Source of the DNA: Klebsormidium nitens
Taxonomy: Eukaryota > Streptophyta > Klebsormidiophyceae > Klebsormidiales > Klebsormidiaceae
Assembly: GCA_000708835.1 (NCBI GenBank)
Contig: DF237142.1
Span: 65,810-129,809, forward strand
DNA length: 64,000 nucleotides
Direction: 5' to 3'
In this document: in pieces, positions 1-12,632 of the stretch
Numbering within the stretch: the first letter of the stretch is position 1
Layout of the letters: the number at the start of each line of letters is the position of its first letter
Program-made: the position numbers and the translations under genes
The notes under the pieces: model-generated
Told to the model about the DNA's origin: nothing
The model's input: the letters and a program-made list of their open reading frames with translations, nothing else
The model's database searches: none

Positions 1-464
1 GCAGATTCTGACAGATTATTGTCTTCAAACAGCCTACAAAGCTGCTATAAGGGCACACCACCCTAGATTCTGGATGCAAAGCGACCCCAACTCTTACTGA
101 AATTACGTATAAGCAACAGATAAGTTCTTCATCATCAGCCAGATCAAAACAACCCACTCACACAACATACAGAGAATTTCGTCATCTGTAAGTAGCGAAC
201 GCTCTAAAAACTCTGCATGATCAATGAAAGACTGACTCGATGACTTTGCTAAGGCATGCACATTCAAACGGAGTTGCTCGCTCTGTTTCCATCAGAAGCC
301 CCATTCATAAAAGCAATATTGCCCATAATCGATGAGAGGTTCCACTGGTCTGATACAGAAGCTCTGGATAATCATCGATCTCAAGAAACCCATACACTCC
401 GTAACTCACAACCAGGGAATATCACCATGCACGAAAGGTTGCTTCAAAAGCTAAAGAACCCTAC

Positions 465-1187
465 CTCTCTTTCCACATCGTCAAGCTGCCGTTGCAGCTC
501 TTCCTTCTCCCTTCTTACAAGCACCTCCTCGTCCAGAGCCCCCGCCCCTCGGAACCTCCTCCAGACCTCTTCCTCACCACTCGGATTAACCGCCGTGAGA
601 GCACGCTCTGTATTCTCTTCCCTGCGGTCCACAGACACTCCGACAGACTCGTTGACAGCTGTCCAGACACGAATCGATCGGGCCGCCTCCCTTGCATGCA
701 ATTCCTCTGCAAGGATGGCTGTACCAGGGGAGTCAAACATAGCACGCCTGCCCGGCGCATTGTCCCTCATCTGCGAACGTTCCGAGTTTCTGGAAGTACC
801 AGCTAAGCCAGTGTCTGAAACCTTCCCATCGTCTGGCCGGAGTGGGACTGCATTGCTATCAGGGCCGTTACCATCAACTGCACCGCCATCCCTCCTCATT
901 CCTCCATCGAATGGTGCGGGTTGTGCCTTGTCCGCTTGCTGGGCATCCAAGGTGCGACGGACTCTGGAACTTTCAGCTGCCGCATTTCCCTGTGCTTGCT
1001 CATTCAAAGCACCTCTTGCTTCAGAGGAAGGCCTTTCAAAGTCCATGAATCGCCTCGGCACGGCCGCTGGCGTCGCCTCTTCCCCACCTGGAACTACACT
1101 GAATCGCGAGGGGCCAGGGGTCCTGAAGTCTGTTCTGCCAGGCGTCTTTGCGCGCAGCGAGCTGCGCCTTCCACCGCTAGAAAACAT
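465..1187 (-). CDS. Hypothetical low-complexity protein, probably 5' exon of a gene running off the left edge
   Basis: The frame opens at the first true ATG (1187, MFSSGGRR...). It stays open for 241 codons to a good donor, GAG|GTAGGG, at 464; without splicing it would stop at 444. The product is rich in Arg, Ser, Ala and Pro. It has a basic N-terminus with TPGR/TPGPSR motifs (possible CDK-type phosphosites) and a long disordered middle. The charged helical end (EVLVRREKEELQRQLDDVERE) looks like the start of a coiled coil. I do not recognise the family. No convincing next exon could be fixed in the remaining 460 bases, so the gene probably continues beyond the window. The plus-strand frame over the same bases also stays open, but it looks like a GC-rich shadow. 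Coding status is moderately likely from length and the ATG and donor context only. Confidence 0.42.
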
Positions 1188-3086
1188 CTTCACCCCCTGC
1201 CAAGACCCGCAACCTTCAAAGGCGATTGCTGGCTGTCAAGCTACAGCCTAGCTATGGCCGCGCCCTAGCAGACACACATGAACATCCGCCCTTCGAGATG
1301 CTCTGCGAATGGCTCCAGAGCGGCGAGAGCCCTGGCATGCCTGGCGAGCGTGGTGACTTGACACCTGATTCCCTGTGGACCAGCCCAGACCAATTTGAGA
1401 GGAGAGATTGAATTCATGGTGTCATGTCAGACACGAGAGAAACGGCAGATCAGCAAACGGTCATATTTCCTCGAGGTCGAGTGATGCTTTAACCCGATCC
1501 AGGCCTGTCGACTTGACTTGCTATTCCCCGGCTCGCGAACGTGTTTCAAAAGATCGCCGTCGAAGAGGTTATCTTAACAGATCATTTCGTATTGCTAACC
1601 CATCTAACCCGGCTACCTGCAAGGCGACGCGAGGCTCTTGAGTTTTGAGCAAGACGCGAAAATCCGAGCTGTAAAATGAGAGAGAGAAGACGAAGCTCCC
1701 AGCTTCAGCTGATTGCATGAAAGCTGTTGAAGGAAGAAAGTTGCGGCTACATTATTGCATAGAAGCCATCTGCCAGCTTCCCCCGGGGCCACTCCGGATA
1801 GGCTGGTAACATATCACTACATGCATAGCAAGTTAAGAAGGGCCGGAGCTGGATTGTCAACGCTGCTGCATGACTGGGTTCGAGGGCGTCAAGAATCAAA
1901 TGTGTTCCTTAAGAACAGGTGAGATCGATCAGTCGGAGCTTAAGCGTAGCCTACTTTCCAAATCAGTGTACCACCTCGCTGCAAAAACATATCAGAGCCG
2001 CAGCCAATACGAAGAGGGCACTCTGTATCTGTTGCTCAATCGACTTTGGGAAGAAGTGGATTTAGCATATGCTCATCAGATGCTAGGCAAGCAGACTGGT
2101 ACTACTTGCTAACATCCAGCAAGGAAGCCTGGAGGATCAATATGTTTACTGTTTCTTCCATGCATTGCTTGGACCAATTACAGGGACATGCATTTCCTTA
2201 GGAGTCATACTGGACTGCTCATCCAAGACAATTATGCTTTGAGCAGCTTGGCTAGTGCTTTTGCTCCACTTTTACCACAAGAAAAATGGTAGTAAAACAT
2301 TTGTGAGTGCCAGGTACAGCTCAAGAAATGTGTGGAAAATCCTGCTTCCACTTAGAGGAAGGCTTGACCATACAGGAAAGAATTCATTTAGGTGACTTAT
2401 ACTATCAGCACTTCATGTAAGCTGTCAGAGAAAAGTCTAGATCACCATGCAGTTGCTCAGCTGGTTCCGTGCACTGTCTTGGTATACTGGGCCTCAAAGC
2501 CCTCAAGAGGCACATTGAGCTTTGACCTGTGACATGCACAGATTGTGCCTTCAGCAGTCAATTGGTGCAGGCATATTTGGGACCCATTCAGAAGTTGCAA
2601 GCCTGATTGCAAAAGTGTGTGACTCATGAGGTCATGACTAGGCACTTGAAACAATTGAAAAGCATGTAAGAAGGGCTGAAATCTTTTGCTACTCTTTCTC
2701 TTGCTTTTATTGAAGAATTGATAGTAAGCCCCCTTTGTCAGCATCTGACGAAACCTGTCTCTTTCTGTCAGGACCGCCTGGACATCAAGCCAGATCTTTC
2801 CCTGACCCCCTGGTTCTCCAACATTAGAGAGAGGGCTAGAAAGCAGGTACTTACAGCTGTGGTCTTGAAAATTTTGGCAAATCTTTGCCAGACTTGAGAG
2901 GTTTGATACCAGAGTTGGGACACTGGAGACTTGTAATCCAAAAGGGCAAGAGTAAGAGCTCAAGCAAGGCCAGTGGCACACCAGCATATGCGTGTAATTG
3001 TAGCCTGAGCAGGCTAGTTGACAATCTAAGGCAGCATACAGAACCTGCAGGATTAGGTGTGCAGATCAACACAGGAAAAGCAAGCC
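1188..3086. other. Intergenic, between two divergent genes
   Basis: This 1.9-kb stretch separates the minus-strand left-edge gene from the plus-strand gene starting at 3087, so it should hold both promoters. Short open frames occur (for example 1870-2112 plus, and 2457-2987 minus without a convincing ATG). None has family similarity that I can see or splice signals that join it to a neighbour. No repeat, TATA box or RNA gene was recognised. Confidence 0.5.
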
Positions 3087-6000
3087 ATGACGCGCGCACT
3101 GGTCCCTGTAGTAGGCGCTAACAGCAGGCCCCTAGGTGCAAGCCATTGGGATACTAGCAACGGCGAGTATGGCAGCTTTTACAGGAAGAAGAGAGCGAGG
3201 GAGGTGTTCAGAAGGGATGTGGACGAGCCTTCGGTGACTGTGGAAGAGCAGCCCCTGGCGGGAGAGGTTCTGATGGCGCAACCAGCTCAGCAGGTGTGTG
3301 TGGTTCTGGCCAGTGCTAGTAAAAGACTCACACTGACCAGCTTCTAATTTGGACAGACCCTCGTAAGATTTTGGAAGAGGTAAACTTAGTGCCACATCTT
3401 CTTGGAGTCGAGATGTTTCAGTGCAACCTCTTGCTTAGCTCAAGGCCTATCTTCAGAACCGGGTTAATCGCTGCGCGCGTTGGCAACATGCTGTGTGTTA
3501 GTGCAAATTGAAAAGAGAGGAGGCTCGACCAGATTCTTAAGGAGACACTGCCTTGCTGCTGATGACGTCTTTCAGAAAGGCGCAGCCCCATCCACAAGTG
3601 TACAATATGCTATCAATGCACATCTCATTGCTGTCTCAGTGTATCTTCTGAACACCTCCCTTGCTTGCATTGTAGGAAGAGTCCAAATACCTCGCTCTCT
3701 ATCTCCAGTCATCCCAACCTAGTATGAGTTACTTCGGATGTCAGTTGCGCTCTGCCTCAAGCTCTATGCCGCATGCAGGTCGTAGTTGATGGCGCGTACC
3801 GGCAGGAAAACGAAGTGCTTCGGAGAGAGTTAGATGATTGCAAGGCAGAGCTGGAGCGACTAAGGAGGGCGGTGGAAGAAGTGCTGGGGGCAAACGCGGC
3901 TGGAGGTAGGGAATCGACTTTCAAGTTATTTGAATTGTCTTGCTGATTGCATAGCTCTCATATAACTCTGGATCAAGAATAAGATACTTCGTTCCATTTC
4001 CTTTTGTTGGGTGGTTTCAAGGAGATGGTGATCTTACCAGCTACTTTCAAGAGCTCAGACAGAGATCCTTTTGGACATGGGTTGCTAAAGAGCGGAAGGA
4101 AGAAGAATTCCATTCTTACTTCGTCTTTCGAGCAGATATTGGTCTTAAATGACTGTCCCATCAGTACCAGAAAGCTTTCATGTTCAATTCTGATGCGTAA
4201 GTTGGCTTTCTTGAGAAACGTTCTCGATACGCATCTCATTCCGCTTTTCTTGTCCTCGGTTTCTCAGTCGTTTCCTGCCAGCGCCCCTGACAGGAAATCC
4301 TGAGGATCGTATATTGGATAGTAGTTGAGTCGTAGCCGGGATAGACGACTGTTTCTACAGGCTTTCGTCAATCACATATTTTTGTCCCACCAGTTTGTCA
4401 AGGGCACTGTCTCTCCTTTGAGAATCCAAATTGAACTTGATTTCTTGTGCCATATGCAAGGTGCAGGAAGCGCACTTGATTGGTCGTTTTACCCGAAAAA
4501 TGCTCGGCAGTTCACCAGGTGAAGACGGTTTTAACAAGTTGTCAGGAATAAAAGCCTTCCGAGGGACTGCAAAAGAACAGCTTTTTCTTGTGGGATGGCC
4601 GTCTCGGTTTGAAGACCGGTCAAAGCGAACACTTCGACTTGGAAAATTGTCCTTCCCTCTGCGCTGAGTCGTTCCCGTACCCATACTTCTGCACCATCTC
4701 AGTTATACCCAGCCCGAGACGCCACGCTACAGGGGTCCAAATTTTCCCTCTCCAATATGCAGGAGTAGCCATCCCTCCAGCGGTCCCGCAAGCGTTCCCT
4801 CAGCCCGTCCCGCAAGCAGTGCCCCGGGCAGCCCCGGTCGCTTATCCTGGTCGGGAGGACGCAGCAGTGCAAACCCCGGAGTCCGTTGCAATCGCTGCAG
4901 CGGAAGCGGAGCGAGCTGCCGGAAGGGCAGCGGACATGGCAGCGGTGAAGGTTAACCCGCCGTTCAGAACCGGGGTGTACAGGTGGGGAGCTCTGCGAGG
5001 TTTTGGCCGTGACGCTTGGACTGCTTTACAGATTGTGACAGAGGACGTAGTTGGTCCGCATATTGCGGTAGTGCGTGGGGCTCATTGCGGATGGCTTAAA
5101 TTTTGTTTTGAGAGAGAGAAGTCTTCAGACCAGTGTGCCGAACACGAAAGTCGTTCGAGTTTCTTTTTCCTGCTAGGTGCAAGACCTTTCTCAGGGCTCT
5201 TGATCAATCTGGTCAGGAGTTATACGCTTATCGTCTGGCACCTCTGCAAGGACGTCAACGGGTGTTCTTTCTTAGTACCTCTACGTTGGACAGATGCATA
5301 GCTTCTGGTAGACAGTCGAAGTAAACCGTCATCGTCAGTTTTGCCTCATTGATTTCAGTTGGAATCGTTACGAACTGGGAAAGCTTTGGCACCTTTTTTC
5401 ATGTTTAACCCTAAGGCTTTACATATGAGCGTCCTTTTCTCCTCCAAGGAAAGGGGATAGCTGCCAAGCAACGGTCTGAACAGGCAACATGTTCATGTTG
5501 GACTCCCTGCACTGTAGGCGTTGGTCTTGAGCACTCCCCCAAGTGAAGTGCCTAAATAAAACAACGAACTCTGGGGGCGTCGTTCATCTTCTTGAGATGT
5601 CTGACTTAATTACCCCGTACTGTTGTAGGCCGCCTGCTGTCGTCCGGGATCCTTTTCGAGATCCATCGGCACACACGCCTCTGTGGCGGCTACCAAAAGA
5701 ACGCAGTTTGGAGCTCGAGCGCCCGGTGAAAGTCGTCCCCGCTCGGCCTTACCGGCCAGGGACTGGAAACATCGGAGCCTACAAGAACCCGCCATACAGT
5801 AAGTTTGTGCACGTCGGACGTGCATCATTGCAATCATATCTTCTTACTTCTTACTTGTCACGAGTCGAACCATATTGCCTTCAATGTTGGGTAGTTTGCG
5901 ATGGCTATCATAGCCGCATAGAAAGACTTTGAGCTCTTTGTTGACACTTTCGGGAGAGAATGTTCAGCTCTGTTCGTAGAAGCAGGCGAGTCGTGAATTA

Positions 6001-6102
6001 CCGCTCGTACATAAGGCAAAGATGACCTTCTTTTTTGATTCAACGATTGGACGCGATTTTGCAGGTAGAAATGGCGTGGGGCCAAGCTGGGGTGGTCAAT
6101 GA
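3087..6102 (+). CDS. Hypothetical protein with a coiled-coil segment and Pro/Ala-rich linker, five exons
   Basis: The exon model is 3087-3293, 3779-3905, 4763-4982, 5629-5798 and 6065-6102. All phases match and the product is 253 residues. An in-frame TAG at 3054 supports ATG 3087 as the start. Exon 2 encodes a short amphipathic coiled coil (ENEVLRRELDDCKAELERL). Exon 3 opens with a VPQ-repeated, Pro/Ala-rich linker (PPAVPQAFPQPVPQAVP) followed by an Ala-rich helix. The C-terminal half is basic and Pro-rich, with YRPGTGNIGAYKNPPY as its best-conserved-looking part. I do not recognise a family, and no signal peptide or membrane segment is visible. Support comes from clean GT-AG junctions with preserved frame across five exons; transcript evidence would settle it. 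The small last exon (38 nt) is the least certain piece. Confidence 0.55.
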
Positions 6103-6819
6103 CGAATCTAGATAGAGCTCCGATACTTATGAATCCGCTGGTTCAAGTTGATTTATTGGGAATCGTAGCACAGTGCAATTGAAGTCCATGTTAAGAAGTG
6201 CTTATCACTTATCTGCAAAGCCCAACCATTGGAATTGACAATCTATTGCCACTCGCTAAGGAGCGGTACCATTTCTGAGTTAGATCAGTATCTTCTTCAA
6301 TCGGTTGTGCAAAACCGGTTTCAAGCGCTGTTGTGCTACATCATCTTAGCACTACTGCCACGTTGACTCATACACGAGATATTGATGCATTCGCCCGTCC
6401 TTTTGTTGCATGATCGAACAGAAGTAGCACTTTGAAAGAGTATAAGGGCGGCTTATAGAGCGCACAAGGGACCCTTTTGGTATCGAAAGCTGCTTTGCAT
6501 AAATGTTACCAAATGTGTTGGAGTAGCCTTGAAATACCGTACCTATTTGCTGTAGTGTGTCTCCTTCTTGGACAGCTATTGTGGCCTAACCGGTAACCCA
6601 ATCAGTTGGATGTCTGAAACTTGGCAGTTGGTCGCCCTTGAAACCGCCCGGGGAAGATCGCCCCGGGCGCTGGCTCGTTTAGAGGATCTTGTCAAATGGC
6701 AGAAAGGATCGGACTGTGCCACTTGGCGCCAGGCTGCCATATGGCACATACACCCTGTTGGGGGCCGCCTGCGAAATTGAGCTGCCATCCAGAAGACTAC
6801 AGCGCTTGAGTTGCAAGAG
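6103..6819. promoter_or_regulatory. Intergenic / 5' leader region of the F-box gene with clustered palindromes
   Basis: This 717-bp spacer lies between two tandem plus-strand genes. The last 180 bases contain a GC-rich inverted repeat (6645-6653 with 6661-6669, CGCCCGGGG ... CCCCGGGCG, 7-nt spacer). They also hold the palindromes TGGCGCCA and TGCCATATGGCA, flanked by GTGCCA/TGGCAC arms at about 6717-6747. These features lie within 75-175 bases of the ATG, so they would be in the promoter or 5' UTR. No function is assigned. Confidence 0.4.
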
Positions 6820-9800
6820 ATGAAGGAAAATCTTAGCGTGGCAATGGCGCCAATGAAGGTGACTCGCCTGGATGCCCTGCCCGCGGAGATCCTGGCTCAG
6901 ATCGTTTCTCTAGTACCCTCTCAGCATGACCGCAATGCGTGCTCGCTCGCCTCCCGCTCTCTGAAAGCGGCGGAGCGCGCAACTAGAACAGAGCTAAAAC
7001 TCCGGTGCTCGTGGGAGGAGCTCGAATCCATTCCGTGCTGCTTCCGGGCTGTCAAGACGCTGGGGCTTGAGGTCCCATTGCGCAGCATCAACGAAAGTGA
7101 CGAAGAAGTGAAAGAACTGAGACTGGGTGGGGAGACTGCGAGGCGGCTAGCGGCCGGTTTTCCAAATGTGGCGGTTCTGAGCCTTCCTGGGGATGTGAAG
7201 CTTCCCGAGACGTTGGTTCTGGACTTTGGTAAAGTATGGCCGCACGTGCGGTGGGTGACAGGGTTGCAACTAGGGGAGGGGGCCGGGTGCGCTGCGGTAT
7301 TGAGAGCGTTTCCCGAGTTGAAGGAGGTGCACTTCCACCGAGTGCAGCCGTCGGACTTGCTACCGGCTTGCCGCGAAGTTGGTTTCTACAATTGGCAGAG
7401 TCTCGAGAAGCTCTCATGCGTGGTCGATGCAAGCACGTTTCTGGAAGTTGTGCCAAAGTGCAGCGAACTGCGGCGGATTGATCTGCATTCAACCAAGGAC
7501 TTCCGCATTGATGTGGACAAACTCTCGGCAGTCTTCCACAATTGTACAAAGCTTGAAAGACTGGGCCTTGATGCGGGCGGAGATGATAGATACAAACCTC
7601 TCCTCACGTCTGGAGCCTTTGATGTTCTTTCAAGCTGTCCCAACATGACTTCCCTAAAGGTTACTGAGCAAGTCTCCTGTGGGAAACCGCTGAACAAGAG
7701 TTTGGTGGAGGTTTTGGCAAACACCGAGCGCGTGATTCCGCTAGTAAGGACGCTGTGCTTGGACTGCGGGTCGACGAAGCGGTGCCAAGGGGAGGGGAAT
7801 ATGCTCGGACCGCGCGTAATGAAGTTTACGAGCCTGACGGAGCTGACTCTGACCTTGTGCCGGACGGACCAGACGATGTTGCAAGTCGTTGAAGGTGAGG
7901 GCTTTGAGGGGTTCGGGTTTGGGGTTGGTCTAATAAGGCGGTCAAATTGAACGTACTTTTCTCCCACTCAAATACTGGATGCAGAGTCTGCTTGCTTGGT
8001 GGATTCAGATTCTTAAAAAAGGCAATGAGTCACCTTTCCACTAGAGTTGGATTGAAATGCACAGAGAATGCAGGTTGCAATTCTGCCTCAGTCACCAAGG
8101 TGAGGCAGAGACAAGGGGGTAAAAGAGAACCGCAGTATTCTACAAAGGTTTCATTGCCCTGCCTTTCGTAAAAGCTATGCATTATGGTTGATCTTCTCAG
8201 GGTCGGGAGCAGACCAGAGTAACATTCTAGCTTCAAGATGCCGGCTGGATCCCGTTTCTCAAATATAATGCGGCTAGCTATGCAAGGAGAAGGGATGAAT
8301 CACCCAATTATCTACTTGTTGACTCGATTGTTTGAATGCACGCACTCAGCACCTTGGGTTGGGGGAGTGCATCCTTTGATCATCTTGAAAGTTGCGCTGA
8401 GTATTGGACCCTCTCGAGCAGACAATTGCAACTCGTGTTGGAAGTTGCTTTTGGACAATTTAGAACAACTGGATGTCTCCACTTTTGGTTCGCCGCCTTT
8501 CCCACTAGAAAGATATCTTAGTTGGCTTTCTCATGCATAAACCTCTGACAGCCAGGAAGAAACGAAACGACAAAGTAGTTGCTCTTTTGTACTGAGACAG
8601 TGGCCTCTCAATTTCCCCTGATGCTGATTTGTTTCATCGACATGATGCGTCTCATAAACACAGCGTTAAGACACCCCCTTGCGATGTCTTGCGCAGCTTG
8701 ACAAATGTGGGACACCCTTACGCCGTCATGCTTGATACCATGGGGTTTTGTTTTGATGTCAACCTTTGGTGTCCTCTTCTTCCCTGACTGTTCTTTACTT
8801 GAAACACGAGGTTCGTACCGCACGTTGCATGGCCCCCCCTCTCTAGCTCGGAAGCCCCCTTTTGACATGGTGACGTCACTCCGCCTGGTTGATATCAATG
8901 GTGCAGCTCCTCTTCAAACTTTGCAACCAGCTCTCTTCTTGCCGCACCGATCAGGACAAGGTTCGCTGACTCCAATTTTCCGATCAGAACAAGCTTTGCT
9001 GACGTCATTCTTGCGTCTCGGACAAGCTCTGCTGACGTCATCCTGGCGATCCAAACAAGCTCTGCCTCCTGACGTCGTCCTTACGATCAGGCCAAGCCTC
9101 GCTGACGTCACTCGCTCGCGCCTCCTGCGCAGGCTGCCCGGTGCTCCAGAAGCTGTCGCTGATCCACAGCATGAGCCGCGACGACTTCGAGTCGCTCGTC
9201 ACGTCTCTCGGGCAAGCGCCGAAGCTGACCGACCTCAGTTTGGAGCACTATTACGACAAGTTGACGCTCAAGGAGATCTTGGAGTGCATCGACTGTCTCA
9301 AGCCGAAGCTGGAGAACCTCCGCTTGCACTGCGCGCAGTCGAACCGAGGCAAGGGCCCGCTCGCGCCGCCGATGCAGGTGAGCAGGAATGGAGAAGTTTT
9401 CTTTCGGCATTGAGTGAGGCGTATCTTGAGTTTCGGGCTTGCACAAACAAAAGAATAGGCCAAGGGTTCACATACTTCGCGCGTGAACCCACCCTAAAAC
9501 CCAGAAAAAAACCCACCCATGCAGTGACCTTAAGTTGAAACGGTCTAGTTCGTTGTACACTCGCTGCGTCTAAGATAATGGAGCAATGCCACCTGCAACC
9601 GCTTGGCTGGCTGCTTCCGCTGCGTAGGCGGATGTTTTCGCGAAATATAGACTATTGTTGTAGTGTACTTTGAAGGGTTGCTCTTGGCACTATTACTGGC
9701 ACTCTTGCCACACTTGCAAGTTTAACGTTTGGTAAAGTAAGGTGCGCTTTCTCTATTGGTTGACCCGAGTGCCCTCATCACCATCCAAAAACTTCAGCCC

Positions 9801-10865
9801 AACAGTCTGTGCATCTTGTGCTTGTGGAAATACTCGGCCGGAGAGAGCAGCCTTGGTTCGTCGTAGCTGAATGTGCGACTAAGCGGCGGGGCAGGTGTTC
9901 GTCTCTCCTTGCGCTACCCCTTTGGTCGCACGATACCTCGTCTCGTCGGATCGGTTCTTCAGAAAGGCCGCTCGAACTTACTAGTGCCGAACAAATAGTT
10001 TCATATGAGGCAGCTCAGTCCTGTGTGGGCTGGCAAACAAGGCTTTGTTGCGAAGCAGTGCAGATCGGTTTGGCATTAGGATCGCCCGTTCCAGCACACG
10101 TTGTGCTACGATACGTCGGTGCGAAAATGGTCAGTCTTTCTCCTTGCGGCCACAGATTACTGTAAAGCCTCAAAAGCAGTGCTATCAACTGTTTCCCTCC
10201 GCACTGACACGTGGCACCGTCCCGTGCAGGGCTGGCCCGTGCTGCGCAAAATGAGCATCACGTGTTTCATCGGGACTGGCGATGCAGCCTTCAACGAGGA
10301 CTGGTTCACCGACTGCCCGAACCTTGTGGAAGTGTCACTCGGCTTCCAGGCGTGCGACGAGATCGACATTGACACCGACACGCGGGAGTCGATTGTGGGC
10401 GACACGAGCCAGGGCCAGAAGGAGCACCCCATTCCGCCGGACAAGATGGGCAGCGGATTCGTGAAGAACATCCTGTCCACCGTCGAATGTTTCGAGCTGC
10501 AGGGCCACACTGGCTGGCCCGACGCCGAAATCTCGCAGGTGCTCCAGGAGCTGCAGACCGCGCCGCGGCTGCGCGAGCTCGACATCGACGACTTTTGCCC
10601 GTGCTACTTACAGCACGACACGTGGCTGACGACGTCAGCAGCGGAGACTGTCGCGTCGTTCCCGGTGCTCGAGAAGGTGTGGGTCGGGAGCGGGGACTTG
10701 GAGGACGTCCACGTGGACCCGTCGCGGCAGGAGGCGTTTCAGATTTTGAACAAGAGCCGGAGTTTGCACGAGATAGGGATCGTGATGTCCGGGAGGGAGT
10801 ACCACCGACACCTCCTGGCGGAGTTTAACCGGTCGCGCATGAAGGTGATGGAGGGGCATATGTAG
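6820..10865 (+). CDS. F-box / leucine-rich-repeat protein, three exons
   Basis: Exons are 6820-7894, 9133-9377 and 10230-10865, with phases 1 and 0 preserved, giving 651 residues. The N-terminus (about residues 12-55: RLDALPAEILAQIVSLV... ACSLASRSL) is an F-box, which binds SKP1 and recruits substrates to an SCF ubiquitin ligase. The rest is made of irregular leucine-rich repeats typical of substrate-binding FBXL proteins. Examples are CPVLQKLSLIH, APKLTDLSLEHY, WPVLRKMSIT, CPNLVEVSLGF, APRLRELDIDDF and FPVLEKVWVG. The start was taken as ATG 6820; in-frame ATGs at 6844 and 6853 also precede the F-box. Large F-box/LRR families are normal in streptophytes. I cannot assign the target or call it a hormone receptor. 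Intron 1 (1,238 bp) carries a tandem array just before its acceptor, listed separately. Confidence 0.9.
8946..9113. repeat. 33-bp tandem array carrying TGACGTCA boxes, inside intron 1 of the F-box gene
   Basis: Five degenerate units follow each other at a spacing of 33, 33, 37 and 33 bases. The core resembles ACAAGCTCTGCTGACGTCAT. Perfect TGACGTCA octamers lie at 9000, 9033 and 9103, with variants at 8967 (TGACTCCA) and 9070 (TGACGTCG); a further TGACGTCA lies at about 8871. TGACGTCA is the classic bZIP (CRE/TGA-type) site. The array ends 20 bases before the exon 2 acceptor. Confidence 0.75.
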
Positions 10866-12632
10866 GGGGTACACCGAAACAGTGAGGTTTGGAGGCGCTT
10901 TAAGGAGCTCGTCTGGCCCAAAGCTTGATGACCTCCGTAAACCCGGCGAAGCTGAGTCTTTGACATTGTGGTGTGTCGTTATGTAAGCTCTTAATTCGAC
11001 ATTGTGATGTGTGGTTTATGTGCTGTAGTCGGATCATAGGGGCATTCAGCCCGTCAAGATCTGCATGCGGAACTGATTCGACATTTGTCGATCTGATGGA
11101 CAGCTTTCATAGCTGACCGCTGCATCACATTTATGTTGAGATGAAAAAGCTTTCTTATCCCCGACACTTGATCCATTCGTACACGTGGCATAATCCCAAC
11201 CGCTGACCTTGGGAGCTGCTGTTTGTTGGATCGTCGTTAGGATGCGTTCTATACACCCTCGTGTGGCCGCATGTAAGTAAAATTGCTGGCATGCATGCCT
11301 GCCAGTGGTTCGTTCGCGGGTTTGGAACACATGCGACTATACAATAATCTCGCCGGCCCGGGGCATGCACAAGAAAATTGGCGGCCACGGCTACTAAGTG
11401 GGCTAAGTGGCTATACTACGCTCTCCTGCAGGTACTCAGCATATATGTACCTCAACAGCTGGTGCATCTGCTATCAGTGTGCATGTATGTAGGTATGTAT
11501 ATGTGCAACGTTAATCACATACGGCTCGCGCGATAGCACGCGCTAGTTCTAGCTGAACTTAACGTGGCGGCCGCATTAATACGCGATATAGATACCTATC
11601 TTGGACTCTCAAGCCAACCTAAAAGTGCATGTGTGTGTAGCGCGCGTGCACATGCGCACCGATATGATGGTTAAGTACCCGTCAGATCTATCAATTCAAC
11701 TGCCGGCTGCGCACGCGCATGATATAGCTAGGCTAGCTAGCTTGTTTGACCTTCCCTAAGAAATATTGCGCATGGCGATACAATCTTCCATATGACTTCC
11801 AGAAGCGCGTCTCGCAACAAACACGGGAATACGGATCTAGCTGTTAAGTGTCACTCATTCAATCCTGCTTGCGATACCTCGAGAACTATGTCGAGTCAGT
11901 GCGTGCAGTTCAGACAATAATCCGGGCAGCATGGTGCGCCACACTACCGTTCTTTAATGACATTGCAAAGACTTTGCGTGGCCATGGCCAGCTAGGTACA
12001 TGCACGCCGTGTGTACTGCCATGCCGGGTGTTCTGCCATGACAAGGGCACGCGTGTTAAGGGAAATGTTACACACTTGATAAGCGATAACTGCAAGCAAC
12101 AAGGTCTTGAACAGATAACGTGCTTGTTTCTCTAGGCCCTCTGTAGCTAAGCTGAACCGTCCTCTGATGCGATGCGCTCTACCTGTCGTGCATATCATCG
12201 TAGCCATCTTTACATTGCTTACTCGTGACTCAAGACGGCTTGATGACTACAACGATAAGAATATACCTAAGAACTTTACCGCGACTCGAGGAATTGTTCT
12301 TCGGCCCTCAATTTGGTAAGCCCAAATCCCACCGTCCAACAAAGTCTTAACGGGCAACAAAGCGGTGTAGGCGGCTGACATCTGATTGTCTCTAAGAAAC
12401 GTAGGGCCATGCAATGAAAGAGTTGCTCTACTTTGAGATGCACTCAAACAAAAAGAGTGCAACTTTCAAATGGTCACCCATCCTCAACTGATCCTCATCC
12501 ATTCCGGCTCCTTGATCCCTCCCAATCGCTGATCCAATACGCTTCTCAATAAGCGGCTCCAACTCTCTAAATATCCCCAACCACAAAGCCGGGCCAATTC
12601 CTCTGCCTCCTAGAAAGAATCGTCAACCTCGT
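10866..12632. other. Intergenic between convergent genes
   Basis: This 1.77-kb stretch contains the 3' ends of the F-box/LRR gene (+) and the raffinose-synthase-like gene (-). It is relatively rich in alternating purine/pyrimidine tracts and short self-complementary words (for example GGCATGCATGCC near 11288 and CTAGGCTAGCTAG near 11728). Only short, unsupported open frames are present, and no RNA gene was recognised. Confidence 0.5.

Noticed and set aside
444-464. Seven extra codons of the left-edge frame (GFFSF then stop)
   Set aside because: A consensus donor at 464/463 makes read-through unlikely; treated as intron.
8946-9113. CRISPR-like regular repeat spacing
   Set aside because: Repeats are adjacent and degenerate with no unique spacers, in a eukaryotic intron; it is a simple tandem array.
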